Source: Fasciola hepatica
Taxonomy: Eukaryota; Platyhelminthes; Trematoda; Plagiorchiida; Fasciolidae
DNA: 64,000 nt
NCBI GenBank assembly: GCA_948099385.1
Contig: CANUEZ040000028.1
Span: forward strand, 4,441,501 to 4,505,500
Direction: 5' to 3'
Both the position numbers and the translations under genes were made by a program. Below the pieces are notes generated by a model. The model made no database searches and was not told the DNA's origin. It worked only from the letters and a program-made list of their open reading frames with translations. This document shows, piece by piece, positions 1-14,734 of the stretch; position 1 is the stretch's first letter, and each line of letters starts with the position of its first letter.

Positions 1-497
1 CCTTAACCTCCACTAGTTTTTGATTGTGATCTAGTTACTTAACCGTTTACGAAAATACCATACTCTCCGATTAGATTCTTATTTTTTGAAAAAAAACGTT
101 GAGAATGTCCAAGAATTTATCTTAGCTCAACCGATAAGATGCGGACGTTACTTATACTTCTTGAGTTCTGTAAAGGTGACAGGCCCAAGGACAACAAGAT
201 GCATAGTTTTTCAACCCTAATAATGGACATGAAATTACTGTACATCACGCCCTCGTACATTTAAACCATGTTTAATTAGAAGAATAAAGTATACGTGAAA
301 ATTGCTTTGGCGTGAATTGAGACAAACCTCGATATTCGTCGTGTAGCTTTACCCATTTTGAACCTTCTCAATGCTATTTTGCACTATCCCTCTCTCTCAA
401 AACACTATCCTCGTTCACGGGAATTTTATCAATGATTGAGTACATATTAGGTGAGGGAATACGGTGAAGTTACCTGTTTACGGTAATTTCCACAAGG

Positions 498-1037
498 GTG
501 GCTTGGAATAATTTATCGAGGACTTATTCATGTCATTTCCAACAGAAGCAGCGTTGTTTAAAATTTGAAGGTTTCATTCTCAATTATTTCAAAACCAACC
601 CAGTTGTTTTACGGTTCGTCAGCCTAGAAGAAAAAGACGAATGGAATGAATCAGTTACGCTGCACGAGAAGAAGCTGGCAAAACGTACACATTACGATTA
701 TGCAAAAAAGCAGTTCAGTGGATGCAGAAGAAACTATTTCAGAGGGGAAAACTGGGAAGGTATGGGTTTATGTCGTAGCCGAAGCATTCGAATGCTCTAT
801 GTTTCTGTTTTGCTGAATCACGTCAGTCTACATGATGGAACAGGAAAGAATTTGGACGGCCACCGTATTATATCAGCAAGTTCTTTTCACAGTGGATATT
901 TCTTTCTTCCTGTATTTCCGCAGAAATTTTTACTTAAATTAAACAGCGAAAGAATATTTCACTGGTTTCTATTTATAAATTACCAACACACATGTCAAAA
1001 GTTCTTTACTGGTTATCGGTCATTTGTATCGGGATAA
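498..1037 (+). other. Unidentified 179-codon open frame
   Basis: The frame is open for about 540 bp and starts at a GTG, so it is not a complete ATG-initiated gene. Its length is more than expected by chance at this base composition. I recognise no domain. The middle is rich in Lys, Arg and Glu (around residues 45-85) and the last third is rich in Phe and Ser. A run TTTCCAACAG near 537-546 could be a splice acceptor, which would make this an internal or terminal exon starting near 547. It could equally be the remains of a mobile element. No partner exon was identified nearby. Confidence 0.2.
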
Positions 1038-4000
1038 CTCATTCTTTATTGATACACTTGAAGAAAGTCTAATTTACATCAATTATGTTACTCAGTCTAA
1101 GGCACACTAGCAGTGTCTGTGGTCTTATTTAAGCAACACTGATGGGCAATCCATATGCGATAGCCTTCGTACCCCGGGTATGGTTTCATGATTTATTATG
1201 TCCTTTTAGCTTGACAATAAACTATCATTCTACAAGCGATGCACTCTTGCCAATTTCCATTGGTTTCCGCCGCTCAACCTTGTTCACAATCACGGATTTA
1301 TTCAGCCGTATTCTCTCAGTATTTCGACTCGAACAAACTAACATACCTCATTGACATTGCCTTGTACTTTCTTCTGCCGACTGTTACGCAGATACCATGG
1401 ATGATATCGAGTTACCTGGTTGACGCGCTAATTACTTTCAAGATTCCTTCATTTAGCGAATAACAGAGCACTTGATGAAGGCTGTTATTTATTAACCCAA
1501 GAGCTAAACCAAGCTCAGATCATCGTCGTTCAACGAAAAGCCGAGGTTCAATACAAAGCTGCCAGTATACAAATGCAGAATGGAAGACGCAGTAAGAATA
1601 CCCGAATTTCCACAAGACCTCACTTGTCGAGGTATTATTCGAATAAATGGAAGAATTAAAACCCGGCCTGACTGCAAGACCTGAATCTATTCCAAAAACA
1701 ATCCCCATTTGCTAAGGAGTCACTCAAAATACTCGGTCATTCACCTGTTTCATTTCGATAATATTGAGTATTTTCCTGGCATTTTCAGTGGATAATTCAC
1801 TTGTGGTCTCATCCGAATTTATCTCTGAACATATTAGAATACGACGGAATTCAAAATATAATCCTCCCATCTCGTAACGAGGGTGACGATGAGCGCAATT
1901 GATGCACAGGCTTGGTTTTCATTATGTGGATTCTTGAATTTTTAAATGTATAGATCTTCAAAAGGACGGTAGCTCTCAATCCAAGCAGAATTCAAGGGTG
2001 TTTTTCTAAGTTTTTTTAAAAGTCACGCTGATGTAACCTTCGTTCAACTGAATAAATGCTTTGTCATCAAAAGTCACAGTGTCGAAAGGAACGGGGATGC
2101 TCAATCACTCCCGTGTGATGATTGTTGTTCAGATCCACTTCCTCGTCTCCCAGAAAAAGCATTGCCGTAGTGAGATAGCTAGTGTCGACTCACTTAAGTG
2201 AAGAGTTACAATTAGCGGATTCATGTCGTATGCTAATATCACTAAATTGATGAATCCTCTTCCTATTGAGTTTAATTTGACTCTGGAGGCATTGGAGATC
2301 GGTTTCAGTTTGATTCGCGAATGATGCTTGTTGGCTTTCGAGGAAATTATGATTATGTCTCCAAATGCATGGTTTCCCGAGTTCATTGTGCAACTCGAAT
2401 GTATTGTTTCGCTGAAAATAATTCTACACAATCTTAGGCACATTTTCATGAATGCCTCTTTTTCTATGTGATTTATTCTGTTACTCCTCCTTCGTTGCTT
2501 ATATCTCGAAGTTACGTCATAAATTTTCTCTCACCCGGATAAAAACTATCAGATAGGTAGGTGGCCAGTGTGCAAATTATTTGACTTCGACTTTCACCCG
2601 GATTTCTTCCAAAAATGGCCATGATGAGTTAGGACCCTTTTTCTATCTGATGCAGCACTGGATGATCTTTCCGGACGGTACATCATTCTTTCTGGTCCGA
2701 ATAGACTTCTCATTTCAGTTTTATTTCGACTGTAATCAAACCAGAGGAGGTTGCATGCTATTTTGCTCCATTATATGAGTGTTATAGGGTTTGTAACAAA
2801 TGGCTTTCTAGCGAGTGCAACGAACTGAGACTATGTAGGCCTCATGTGCATTTCGGGTGAGTCTTGAGCTTCGATTTTGCCAGATTAATTTTTCTAAGGT
2901 GTTTTTTGTTTGATTCGTTTACAGTTTTACCCACAATTGGTCAGCGATATACAAACTTTAGTCTGAATCTTGTTATTTCTATAAATCTTTCTAAACAGTA
3001 CATTCTCCAAGGAAGATTGCTAGTTGATACGCATTTAGTTTAGGAATAACACCATGTTTTGAAGTAACTACCAATAACTCTCAATGTATCGGTTGTTTAC
3101 AAAAATGAACACGTGCAATGATAAGACAGCCCATAAACTGGATACATATTTCTGTACACAAAAGTACCATTATTTTTGTTCACGTGTTGATAAAGCTTCA
3201 GCCGAGAATCATCAGTTATCAGTTTCTTGAGGCCAATAGCCTTCTGCACACGGAAACTCAAATATACATCCAAATGTATGTGAGTTACAATATGTCTCTT
3301 TCAAGTTCCCTCACTGTTACACAATTTAAAGAAAATTGGGAGGAATGTTGAAACCCTTAGACGGTCTTGGAAAAATACTGAATCACAGTGACCAGTCAGA
3401 GTTCCAGATAACTGATACGAATCTGGATGCGCAACTGACAAAGATTGTTGTTATTCGTTCAATCGTCTCCATCGGTTAGCATACGTTCCTAAAGTGCTCT
3501 ACGTCTACATCGTACGAATGATCAGATTGAACCATGAAAGCATCAAATGTTCGGTCGACCAAAGGCACACCGTTATTTAATTTCCAGCGATTTTAGGGAA
3601 ACTTGAGTCAACACATCCGGGATTTGTTTGTATTCATAAGAGGACTTCCAAGCCAGGGATACCTAATGATCAACATCGGCGTACAGATGTACTACTTCAT
3701 TAGCTGTTCAAATGATAATGTCATCCGTTAGGGTCAGAAATAATTTGGCACAATTAGACTTGACCCAAATGTTTCAACTGACCTCAGAGGGCCAGATGCT
3801 AAGTCATTTCATTAGGATGTTTGCAAATCAGCTCTTGTCCCTTGGCATTTCATCAGTCTATGGAAGATTCTCCCAATGTTTCAGGTATTCATTCGGACAA
3901 CCATCATCCATCAGTGCCCATGAGCTAGTGTTGAATCAGTTTTCTGCCAGACTAGGTTTACTGGGAGCGTTCATTTGTGGACTATTTGGTGGATTCTATA

Positions 4001-6333
4001 CATGTTCATAAAATGTGTTTCCAATCGTGTAATCGGATTTAGAAGAAAAAGCATATCAAGATGAAGCAGAAAATGGTATTTGTTATTTGGTCTAATTATG
4101 GGCAGATGGCCCAAACAGAAACAATTTTTGTGCTTGTATTTAAATTGGCAAGTATGCCGGTGAAAGAAAGACGCAACAAACAACAAAATCTTTGGCTTCG
4201 ATAGCAACGTTTCAGTTCACGGAAGCTCATCCTCTGAAATCGGGAAAGTGACAGAATAAATTAATAGAAGCACAGAGAACACCAAATATAGCAAATAAAG
4301 AAGATGACGAAAGGTTCCAAAAATAAATCACGACGAGCTTTGGAAAAAGCCGCTCATGAGGATTCTTCAATTAAACACAGATTAGAATAAGTATGACTAA
4401 TGAGCCAACTGAATATCCCCAACTAAGAAGACACAGTTTCTTAGTATTTCCGTACTTTGCAGCTGTGCCTTTGATATGCATTCCATAGACTGATTCAGTT
4501 TCGTAAAATGCCATCCAGATTAAGTCCCTGGATTGCCGGTAAATCATCATCAGGAGAAAAGCAAAATATGTTTTAGATTTTTATCGAATTCCTTGACTCA
4601 AACACATTATAATGGATCACTTCCCTGAGTCGCGGTCATTTATATCGATACACGCTGATCACGAACACCGACCTTTGAGAGTGCGAGCTGGTACAGGGTT
4701 TGGATAATCAGTTTGCAACACAACCAGAGCCTAATACAAAGTTTGGCCGGCAGTTAAACTTACTTGGAAACACGAGGTAATAAACTTCAGTCGGTAGGAC
4801 TGTATTTTCGGATGAATATAATCCACGCTTTTTTGAATTCAGAACACTCAATGGGCACCTCAAACTCGCACGAGTGGAATAGTTATTGGTTTGCAAAGTT
4901 AAAAACATACAATGCGCTTTTTTCTCTTTCTTTCTGACTCAAAACCATTAGTAAAATAAGTCGCCCGAGCTTTCTTGTTATATATCTGAATACAACACGG
5001 GATGAATCTGGTAGTCGTCAGATGAATGACATAATACCCCTGTGGCATTATTGTCCACACACCTACTCATGAACGTGGTATCGTTAACACCAGTGGTATT
5101 GTTTCAATCGGTGCAAATGCAAACGTACACACGCATACGTTAGTAACCGTTCTGATTTGTTCCCTGGGCGCACCGATCGAGTTAGCCGCCAAATTGCTAG
5201 TGCAATCCATATGCAAACAATCCTATAATAAAAGTCAAGAATTTACATTATAGTGGCTTGGATGGTGAAAACTGTTATCTGGTTTGATAGATGCCACCAT
5301 GTCTTTCAATATCGTTCATATTAGACGGAAAACAAAAGTTCTTCAATGTCACGACAGATACGCTTAGACTCGACATGCAGCTGGATCTCTCATTCCGGTT
5401 GAATTGCCCTGGTGAGAGTGCCCGAAGAGGCAAATAACTCATGTGATATTGTATCGATACCACCAAACATGAAGTTGCAATTTGGCACATTAACTGATGT
5501 ACAGGGTTGATGTTGATGTTTGTCATCAACGGTGACTTGATATCGAATCATCCCTTCGTAATTCAAATATCAGAACATTTGACACTTAAACTTGTTCACC
5601 AACTGAGATTTAGGGTGTACCGCAGTGTCTATTTTATTCAGTGAAACCAACTACTACCTGTTTTGTGCTGTCATGAAACAGAATGGACAGTTGTTTCTGT
5701 TCGCCTGTGAGCAGCACTCCGGAAATTTGCGTCCATCGACATGGAAGAATGCAATAATACTGAGTCATTTCCAGATGTCTACTGTGTTTCAGATTGACGT
5801 CATAAACTAGACCTTTCACATTGTGGGCCAGTCCAGTGCATATTTCTACTCTTCGTATTCAAAGTATTCTCACATAATTCACACGACATTCGTATGGCGA
5901 ATACTGAAAAAGAATGAACTTACTAGGTTTCACGAAAGGACTTGGATTCTTCATGGATAATTCTATTTATACATTGGGCAGTAATGAAAGATTTACATGG
6001 AGGGGGTTTTTATAGTGGGGGAAACTAATGTAGTTGAGTTGCCATCTTCCTTCCTATAATGAGAAGAACTACTCACTAGTTGTGGAAGTGTAGCTGCATT
6101 TAGAACGATCTGTCTCTGCATGATAGTATCAATTTCTGGCTGAAATCTGTGATTTCCTTTTTTTAAAGAGGAAACATCCATTTAGTGTGGCGAAATCCTA
6201 TTCACCGTGTGCCTAAACGATTATCCGACACAAAGGCAGTAAACATTGGGTCAGCATGTGTCGTGTGCTGTCTGGTTTATGGTAATAAAATGAATGTACC
6301 AAGTAAAGCAGTTAGACAGGACCAAAATAGGAG
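1038..6333. other. Gene-poor stretch, nothing recognised
   Basis: Only short open frames of up to about 106 codons occur on either strand, without recognisable domains, consistent splice pairs or RNA genes. It reads as intergenic or intronic AT-rich sequence. A weakly retroelement-like stretch near 1500-1750 is listed among the rejected items. Confidence 0.5.
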
Positions 6334-6490
6334 TGATCGGTGGTGAGACCATGACTTAAATTGGAAGTACGAAGAAGCTTGTATCAGCGCTGGCCTCGGT
6401 TGGTGCTTGGTGTCCCCCTTGTTGCGGCCAAAAGAGACGTTGAGGGACATGGCACAGAATAGAAGTCAGTGGCACAAATGTTGTGCAGCC
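6334..6490 (+). pseudogene. LINE-like reverse transcriptase C-terminal remnant
   Basis: Translated on the plus strand, about 6425-6480 reads RPKETLRDMAQNRSQWHKCC. This resembles the C-terminal tail of many non-LTR retrotransposon polyproteins, where a pattern like ETL.DMA.NR.QW..CC follows the reverse transcriptase. The sequence just before it (6350-6424) can be read in another frame as a related Lys/Ser/Ala-rich stretch, so frames are broken. No other part of a LINE is visible. The assignment rests on remembered family patterns only, and the clade is not determined. Confidence 0.35.
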
Positions 6491-9400
6491 AGTCTGCTGA
6501 ACTCCAGCACCCCGTGTTCAAAAATGTCAGTTCGACAGAGATAGTGGTACATAAAACGAGATATAGTTTGCCGGATGGGAAAAGAATGATTCTTCTCTGT
6601 TGATTAGTAACAAAACGTCTTGTACTGATTCCCATTGCATATTATACAAATCGTTCGGTACTTATTACCGACCTTTCATGTGTCAGCCGGTTGACATTTG
6701 AGAGCTACTTATCGGATTAAAAACTTGAAAGTATCGATCTTTGGACGGAAGCTGTTTTCTGTATATTGTAATCACAAGTTGTCTTTATGTAGGACGATAC
6801 AAGAATGTCTTCAGCGGTTGACTGCTGATGGAAATGAAAGTGAGAGCTCAGCATAATTGCTTGATGAGTAGTAGCTGACGAGAGGGTGGGATGCGGTTGA
6901 GATCAGAATTCTTCTGCAAGTTGGTGCTAGCAAACGTTTGAGCTGGTTTGGTTTTCGTTTCGTTTCGTTTCGCTTGCCGTCGACGTGTGTGCCGTCAAGT
7001 GGGGGACCCACTGGCTTGGAGTAAATGAGTTTGGGAAACGTTCAAAACGTAGCTTCTTGCGGCAGTCAATATCAACGATCATACACTTACAATCCAATCA
7101 TGAAAAAACACCTAGTTAGGGCCTAATTCTCAATGCCTTTGTCAACTAAATCATCAATAGATGAAAACTAATAAAGGTAGTTTTCGAGAATGGCTCCAAA
7201 CATGGAATATACTGATTAGAAATAGTACTGAATATTAGGTTTGACTAACTGTTTGTGTTATGCCCAAAAAAGAAATAAATTTCCTATGAAGAAGCAAGTT
7301 CTTCCCAGATTAATGGGAAAATTGTTCAAAAGGGGAAACCGGAAGAGCATCACAAGATAAATCCTCTTTCACTAAAAAATTAATCCAAGTTGGAAGGAAT
7401 TGTCGACCGCAAAGCGACAGCGCACTCACCGTTTCAAAAGGACTTCGTTTTAAAACTAATTGTGCTATTTTCAGTGTGTCGTGGGAAACGTTCCGACAAC
7501 AAGCCACAGGAATTAAGTTGGTGGGTACACTGTTTTCACATGCCATTCTATAAGTACACAATTTTAATGTTTACCAAAGTATGAGAGAGTGCATTTTGAT
7601 GTTTTTGTCCGTGCCGAATTTAGAGAACGTTTTTCAGATAATGGTTTAAACCACGACAAAAGTCATTCATTGATTTGAACAAACGCTGATCAATGTGAAT
7701 AATAGAAAAAGAGAACAAAACCAGGGAACAATATAAATGAAGAAGAACAACTAAATATGAATTTACTAGCGAGAAGTCGTGCGTAAGAACAATAGAAAAT
7801 CAGTTTCCGGTGTGAACGAATGGCTTATTACTGTTATTACATTACATTTTATGTGAGCTAAATTGAACCTGTCGGCTTCCTGTCAAATAGAGTGCCGTAT
7901 TTAAATGTCTGTAAAATATTCCGGTCCTATTACCATCATCTGATCCGAAATTTAGCTATATTTTGATTATGGCAAATCTCTGTGATGGGTAATGAGGATT
8001 TGTTGCTATTATGCTATGGTATTCCGTGAATCTGTTGTCCGTAAAACAGGCTGCAAAGTGGAATATGATGTGATCATGGTGCGTGAAGGATTGACTACAT
8101 ACTCATAAACGCGCGAATAATTCAAACAGTAATTTGATCCAACCCAAACTCCATACGAACCTCAAATATGTGAGTCAATGTCGTCATTTTCGACGGCATC
8201 CACCGTGTTTTTTGACTTCGAAGTCCTTTTTAAATAATGCTATGGCGCCGTTTCAAAACACTCATGGGCCACACACACACGTGATAATCCAGTATCTGCC
8301 TTTTTTTATCTGTTGAGGTTTATGGGGATTATTTGCATCCGCATGCATGATCATGATTAGGAAGATGATTGGTCGCTTTAAGGAGGCCGTTAAAAAGAAT
8401 TCAACGGATACCTGGAAATATTCACGCACCTCCTTGCACCGAAGCTGCGTCTGAGTCAAAGTAGTGAGGGAAGTGTTGGCCACGACGTGAGATCTCAAAG
8501 CGGAGTAACACCGGACTCCCTTTGAAATTTAGTTCACAGAGAGTCAAGATTCTTTTGATCAATATCGTAAAACCGGGTCTAATTTAGAAGACAAACTGAA
8601 ATAGAACTTGATATGACTTGAAACGCGAAAAAAATTACAATTTGGCTCTTTTCGCCATCTTTTCAACTTACAAACATTTTTATCGGTTAGTGATTTCTGA
8701 GCTTGGTGTTTAGGCCGGCAACGTTCCATGACCGGTCGAGGTGAGATCTTCAGTTCGCAGGTGAAGGTACACTTACTCCTTTGGATATACATGGGGCTTG
8801 ATCTGGAGCTGACCTCTCTCTTAGGTTACAGTTATCTCAGAAAGCTGATATTTTACAATACCACCTTCATTCAAAATTTTGGCCTTTAAAGATTCGGACT
8901 GTTCTTTTTGTTTGTTTTGGTCATCTATGTTGTCTTTTTTGTCTTTGTTTTTTTAATCGTATTGTCGTGTTTTGCTAGGCTCGGTCCACTGGGTTTCCAT
9001 GGAAACATTTTGCTTGATTTGTTCGCGCGAAGCATTAGGTTTCATGACTATGCGTTGATTGCAATATTGTCCAGGTAATCCAATTTCCATTTATTGGGTT
9101 AACTGGATTTCCTGCTTATCACGGAATGTTAAATTTGACCCTCCTTTCTTCTTATTTGTCCTCAAAACGGATGCACTGAGAAAGTCAACAAATGAGTTAC
9201 CAGTCCTGGAACCGGGGAAAATTTGAGTTCATGCTTCATAAATATAGGAATTGTATCAAGCATTACCATGGAGTGAGCAAAAGAAATCGTGACCTAATGA
9301 TTTTATCCAATTCCCAGCGAGAATAGAAACCTACTTCATTTAAATGAAAATAAACTTGTACTCTATAAATATAATTGAAAAGACTATTTAATTGGACGCC

Positions 9401-12400
9401 GCTACTAATTTGTCATTGCATATTAGGAGAATTGAACTTTTAGCCAATGATATTCCCTAATACGCCGGTTAGTTGTCTTTTTATTCCTCGATATCATTCA
9501 TTCAGTCTACAATATTTCATTGAGTTGCACAACTAATGCAAATAAATCACTTAGCTACCTAGTTTTTATGCATGTGAGGACGAAATGAAGAACTCAACAA
9601 CGTAATGATCTACGTGGTTCATGTCTTCGTCCCTGATTTATGAACACACGAATTTACTTCAGAGTTCGAAATTTTGCCTTGGATACGTTGGACCAAGATA
9701 TATGGTTGGTTTCTTATTCGGTCTTTATATCTTCCTGTGGTCTTGTTCTTAGAGAAATTTATCAAGAAGAATAGAGTGGTTTTTCTCCAAGACGTGGGCA
9801 AATATGATGCTGATTAGTGCATTAAAATATTCAAAGGACACAATGAAGTATAAAAATGCTCACTCAAGTACTACATTAGGCGCATATTCACCATGTGCAT
9901 CTTACCGGAGTCGGAAATCGTCTATATTTGTCGACCAGGTACAGGTGAATGTTTAATTCGACGTTGCGGCCCAGGAATAAGATTTCCCTGTGAGGATTCT
10001 CCTTTGACTCATTCAAAAACATAAACAAGCATATTTATCACCAAGATATCAGAAACGATAACCAATCTATACCGGAGAATAGAGCAAATGAAAACATTAT
10101 CAAAATCTGCCAACCACCAATACAAATGAAATCAGTCTGCATATTTGGTCATTTTGGGTGCTTCTATTGACTTCGTATCCTCATTCAAAACTAAAGTTTA
10201 TCCTAAAAGCAAAGAGAGTCGCTAACAAAATGGGTATGCTAGTGAAACAACTTTCTGTGTATTCAATTTCAGCAAGTATATGATGAGATTTAAATAGGTC
10301 ATTTTGGTTAACGATGAATATTTTCATTTCAGTACAACCCAGACGTGGGGATATCCTAGCGGACGCAAGAAATTACCAATCTCACTAAACGAAAAATGTT
10401 TCCTAATCAGCTCACGGACGTATTTTCACAAAATGTTTCTATTGGATTGAAAGCCCTTTCGCAGTTTGCTGTGAATTTTCATTTTTGTTCATTAACTAAC
10501 ACTTAGTGGTTTATTTTGCGTCTTTGTTTATAAAAAATGAAATTAGGATGGCATTACTGATGACAGGAATTCGAAAAAGACAACTGTTACGTTGTGAATA
10601 AAAGGATAACCAACTGAAGCTTTTTTATCGTCTTTCCGAATCTATGATTAATATTATCAATGAGGTAGGCGTTTTATAAATGTGAGAAATGTAACAAAGT
10701 TAGTTTCTCTCAGATAATGAGATTCATACAGTTACATGTTCACGCTTGAAGTACGTGTAGATTCGGAAACGCAGAATTATGGGAATATCACTCTGAATAT
10801 CTGAACACCCCGCAAGGCCAAAGTGCATCGGATTATTAGATTGTATGATGTGGGTAATTGAGGGATTCAGTTAGTCCGCCTTAGTTTCTGGAAATGTTTA
10901 TTTCGCCCGATACTACTTAGCTGCTTTGTCACACTTGCAGTTACCATTCACGGAAACGTTCAGGTTATATCAGGGAGTTTTCGCAATTGATAATTTCAGC
11001 ATCTGCCGCATTTAACCGCAAAGACTTGTAATCCTTGTGTTCCAAATGAAATAAGAGTTTTTATTGATTACGATTGATTGGTTACTCTCACTTGTTTAGT
11101 GCCATTTTTGATGTGACTTCAATGTACCTGTGGATACTTTGCCCTTGATGTCGGTGCGGTTTCTAAAAATGAACCTTGGGAAACGTTTTCCGGGGTAATT
11201 GATCATTTGTAGCCATTCGATGTTGTTGTAGTTTCATCTGGGAAGTTGAATAAACTTGGTACGTTTACTATTCCTAATGGCTGTTTGAAGCATGCACATT
11301 ATTCATTGTTAGACCCTGGTTCTACTCCTAATGGTTTCGTAAAAATTTTGTCAGACACGAATTACTTTACACCATGGATGCATAATGTTCCCCTCAAGGA
11401 TACCTCTGCCAAAATCGGCCCAAAAACTCTTTTTGATATCTGGGTTTCTCCGTTTAGACTCTCTGTACCTACCACTCTCTACTGCGGAGCTCAATTTTTA
11501 TGTCTTGCTACGTGATCTCAATAGGATACCTGGTTGTTAACACAAAAAGCATGGTCTATTGACCGGCTTTCAACAGTTTGGTTGGATTATTCAGTTGCTA
11601 ACGGGATGCTTCCAACATGGCTGCTTCATCAGATAAATTGTCAGAGAAACTTCTGAGGATAGTCCTCTAGCATTTATAGATGATCACGCTATATATATGC
11701 ACTGTACGCTGGGTGAAAGGTTATCATGCATTACTGTGTGTCTGTCCAGAGATATGCACACTGACCCAACTGCTTCTGACCTTGACCCTATACCTTATTA
11801 TTACCGGTGAAATACATGCGCCGAATTCTATCAACAACCTAATGACACATACACCGTTCAGCACAATTTCATCGTTATTTGCAACCTAGCGCATTTATTT
11901 TGTATACTGTTGTTTTATAAGCTCATCCCTACAACCAACAAATGGCTGTGTTGACAAAAGCTGCAATCTCTTTCTATCAGACTGCGGAGGCAGAAATATG
12001 ACATATGGAAGGAAGCGGGCTAATTGGTTACTTCGTGGCTGGGTTTAAGTAAAACATGTCTAAGAAGCTGACTTGTTTCACTGAGAATAGAAAACAATGC
12101 TACATTTTAGTGACTGAATGATGAGTAAGACATCAGTATTCATGACAGATTTGTGCATGTAACTGAATACCTCTCATTTTACCCCTTCTTGATTCTCTTC
12201 ATCATGTATATGGACCGCCGAATACATGGGTCATTTATAATTAGTGGTTATATAGTGATTAACTTTGCTTGATCGCTTACTTGTCAGGCATGTTTATGGC
12301 CATGACTGTGATTTATTCCGGCGCCCTGATGAAATGTATTAGATAGCCTCGTCCGAGATAATTAAACCGAAGTAGGTGCTCTCATTGACTGTGCAAACTC

Positions 12401-14734
12401 TTTGCTCTATATTCCGTTTGTGCTTACCGGTAAAGACCATAAAGATTAACGTGAGTCTTTCAAAAGATGCACGGACCTTGAACTAAACAGAAGCTTTCAC
12501 TGACTGATCGTATCCTTTCCTTGAATAAAATCTGCTCTTTGGCTTCGGGGATAATTCAAATAAAAATCATTGGAACATATGTTAGGATAATAACCCATGT
12601 GAGTCAAAAGTAAAGCAGGAATAGCACTACTTGTTGTAAATTATTCACCACTCGTAAGTGTGATTGATGTGTCTAGGCTGTGGCGTTTTGCTGCAATAAG
12701 TATATGATGTCTTGCCAATGATTAGACTAAGGTTTTCAGCAAGGCCATATCAGTACACCCTGAATCTTTCTTTTTTCACTCTAAATGCAGGATTGGTGGC
12801 CTTTTTGTATCTTGAACAAGCAAAAGACCAACCAGTTAGCAAAACGCCAACTTGCCATGGTCGCTGCCGAAGAAATCAGTAACAACAAGAATTCTTCCTG
12901 AATTTGCCACAGTGCTTTGCATTTACCGAAAAACATACAACTCAAATTGGATAATTTTCGTTGTGGTAATGGGTTCTTATTGAGTGAGGATTTTCTTACA
13001 CGGACGTGAAATTCCACTGAAAAACGACCGAGTACCGGGAAAGGTAAATTGATACGGTTAGTGACAATAACTGATACTGGCTGAAGTTCATTCCGAGTTA
13101 CGTGAGATGCAGTCGATCCAGAATTTCTTCACTTAAATTCAGTTGGCGTCGTTGGCTGTAATGTAGTATCTAGTTGATGTCAGCAGTAAACATTTTCGAC
13201 ACGATAAACAATCCACCAGCATCCGTTATACTCGTTAAAACGTTATAATTGAACTTGAATGAGTAAACCTTACTTAGGAGCATTACTGCGCAAAATAAAC
13301 ACACTTTGAGCAAAGCACAGGACAAACGAAAGATATCAGAGTTGGGTTATGTGTTTTTCTTACTTATTAAACACATCCAAGAAAAGTGTAATGCGAGCCA
13401 GTGAGAACTATTCCGAAAGCATTTCCAGCTTTGGAAGGTGAAAATTCCTTTGGTATGAGTTTTCATCAGATGAATATTTAGAAGTTACTGGAAACGGAAT
13501 GCTCTCTGAATTGGTGTTACAGAAATGTTATGGATGGCACCTCGCAATTTATGAATGTCGCCGGGACTTGCCTTATGTGCTAAAGTTCTTGCACCTGGTT
13601 GCTTAATCGTCCATAATGCACCGTACAAAGAGGGTAGCAAAACTAACTCTCCATAAAATGTTTTCTTTATTTGGTTTAGGAAGATCGGTGGACCGTAGAA
13701 GTTGGTTGCCACGATAAAATTGCATAAAGATAAGCATCTTTAAATCAGCAAAGTGTATGGTCTGACTAACACTTAGAGCTATGAAACCCAATCAGAAATT
13801 TTAGGTTTGTAGTTTGACAAGCGTTTGTTCCCCAGAAATGAGCACAAGCAAACTGAATACACTAAGACCATGGTACGTTATCTCGTGGCCCAAACATGAA
13901 CTCCCATTTGCCGCTAATTTATGCTAGGATGATCAGTATAGTTTTCCTTGCAAAGCGTAATTTTTATCGAGGTCGGATGATCTTTATCTGAAGAACATGC
14001 ACCTTGTGTCAGGACTATTCGAAAGAGTGCAGAAGGAATCAGGAAATCCCATTATCTTCAAAACTAAGCAAAGCAAAATATCCCACGACCACTGAGCTAG
14101 AGTATTTAGGGCAGATATAGCTCTGTCACCTTTCAAAAGTGAATATGCTTCCGTCTTCGATTTAATTATATATATATATATATATCGACAGGGAGTGGGG
14201 AAGGGAGAGCGAGTTAGGTAACGCCGACCGGGATGCATTCGAAAATTTACTCAGGATATATATATAACTTTCAGTCAGGTTATACCACAGATTTCAGTAT
14301 GCAATGGTTCGTGATCGCTGACCTTAGCAATCAAAATCCACTGAACAACAACAACCTGAACTACAACCAACACCAGTTACCTAAAGTATGACAGTATCCA
14401 TATGAAGGTATTTGAGTACCATCCTATATTGATCAACGATTTCTGAGCAATATGTAGCTGATATTTAACCTCGGTTGCAAAATTTGAGATGCCATGAGCG
14501 AGGCAAGCTAATAAGAGCCAAGGCAGAAAAACTGAATAACATTTTTAGACGAACCCCGGCAAGAATATCACAAAAACAATCTGCTATTGGGCTTGCGAAC
14601 TAACACGCGGTTTTATTTTGAAGGAAACGTGTACGAACATATAAAAGAAATACCAGTGTCACGACTTGTATCTGGGTTTCAATCAGAAGCTGCAGTGTAA
14701 CCCCTAATAAACATAACACTATCAAAGAGTCAAC
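6491..14734. other. Gene-poor stretch, nothing recognised
   Basis: About 8 kb of AT-rich sequence in which the longest open frames are under 90 codons. I found no protein domain, tRNA-like box pair, long inverted repeat or convincing exon series. The 89-codon frame at 11246-11515 has no recognisable motif. Around 14300-14370 a Gln/Asn-type repeat (CAACAACAACAACC) precedes the Penelope-like remnant. Confidence 0.5.
14165..14185. repeat. (AT)n microsatellite
   Basis: Uninterrupted alternating T and A of about 20 bp, seen directly. Confidence 0.9.

Noticed and set aside
1500..1750. Stretch reading GIIRINGRI and similar, reminiscent of BEL/Pao integrase upstream regions
   Set aside because: Too short, frame-broken, and no integrase or RT motifs nearby.
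2837..2854. 18-nt AG...GTGAGT segment far from the MEG
   Set aside because: Isolated with a poor acceptor. A few such chance matches are expected in a window of this size.
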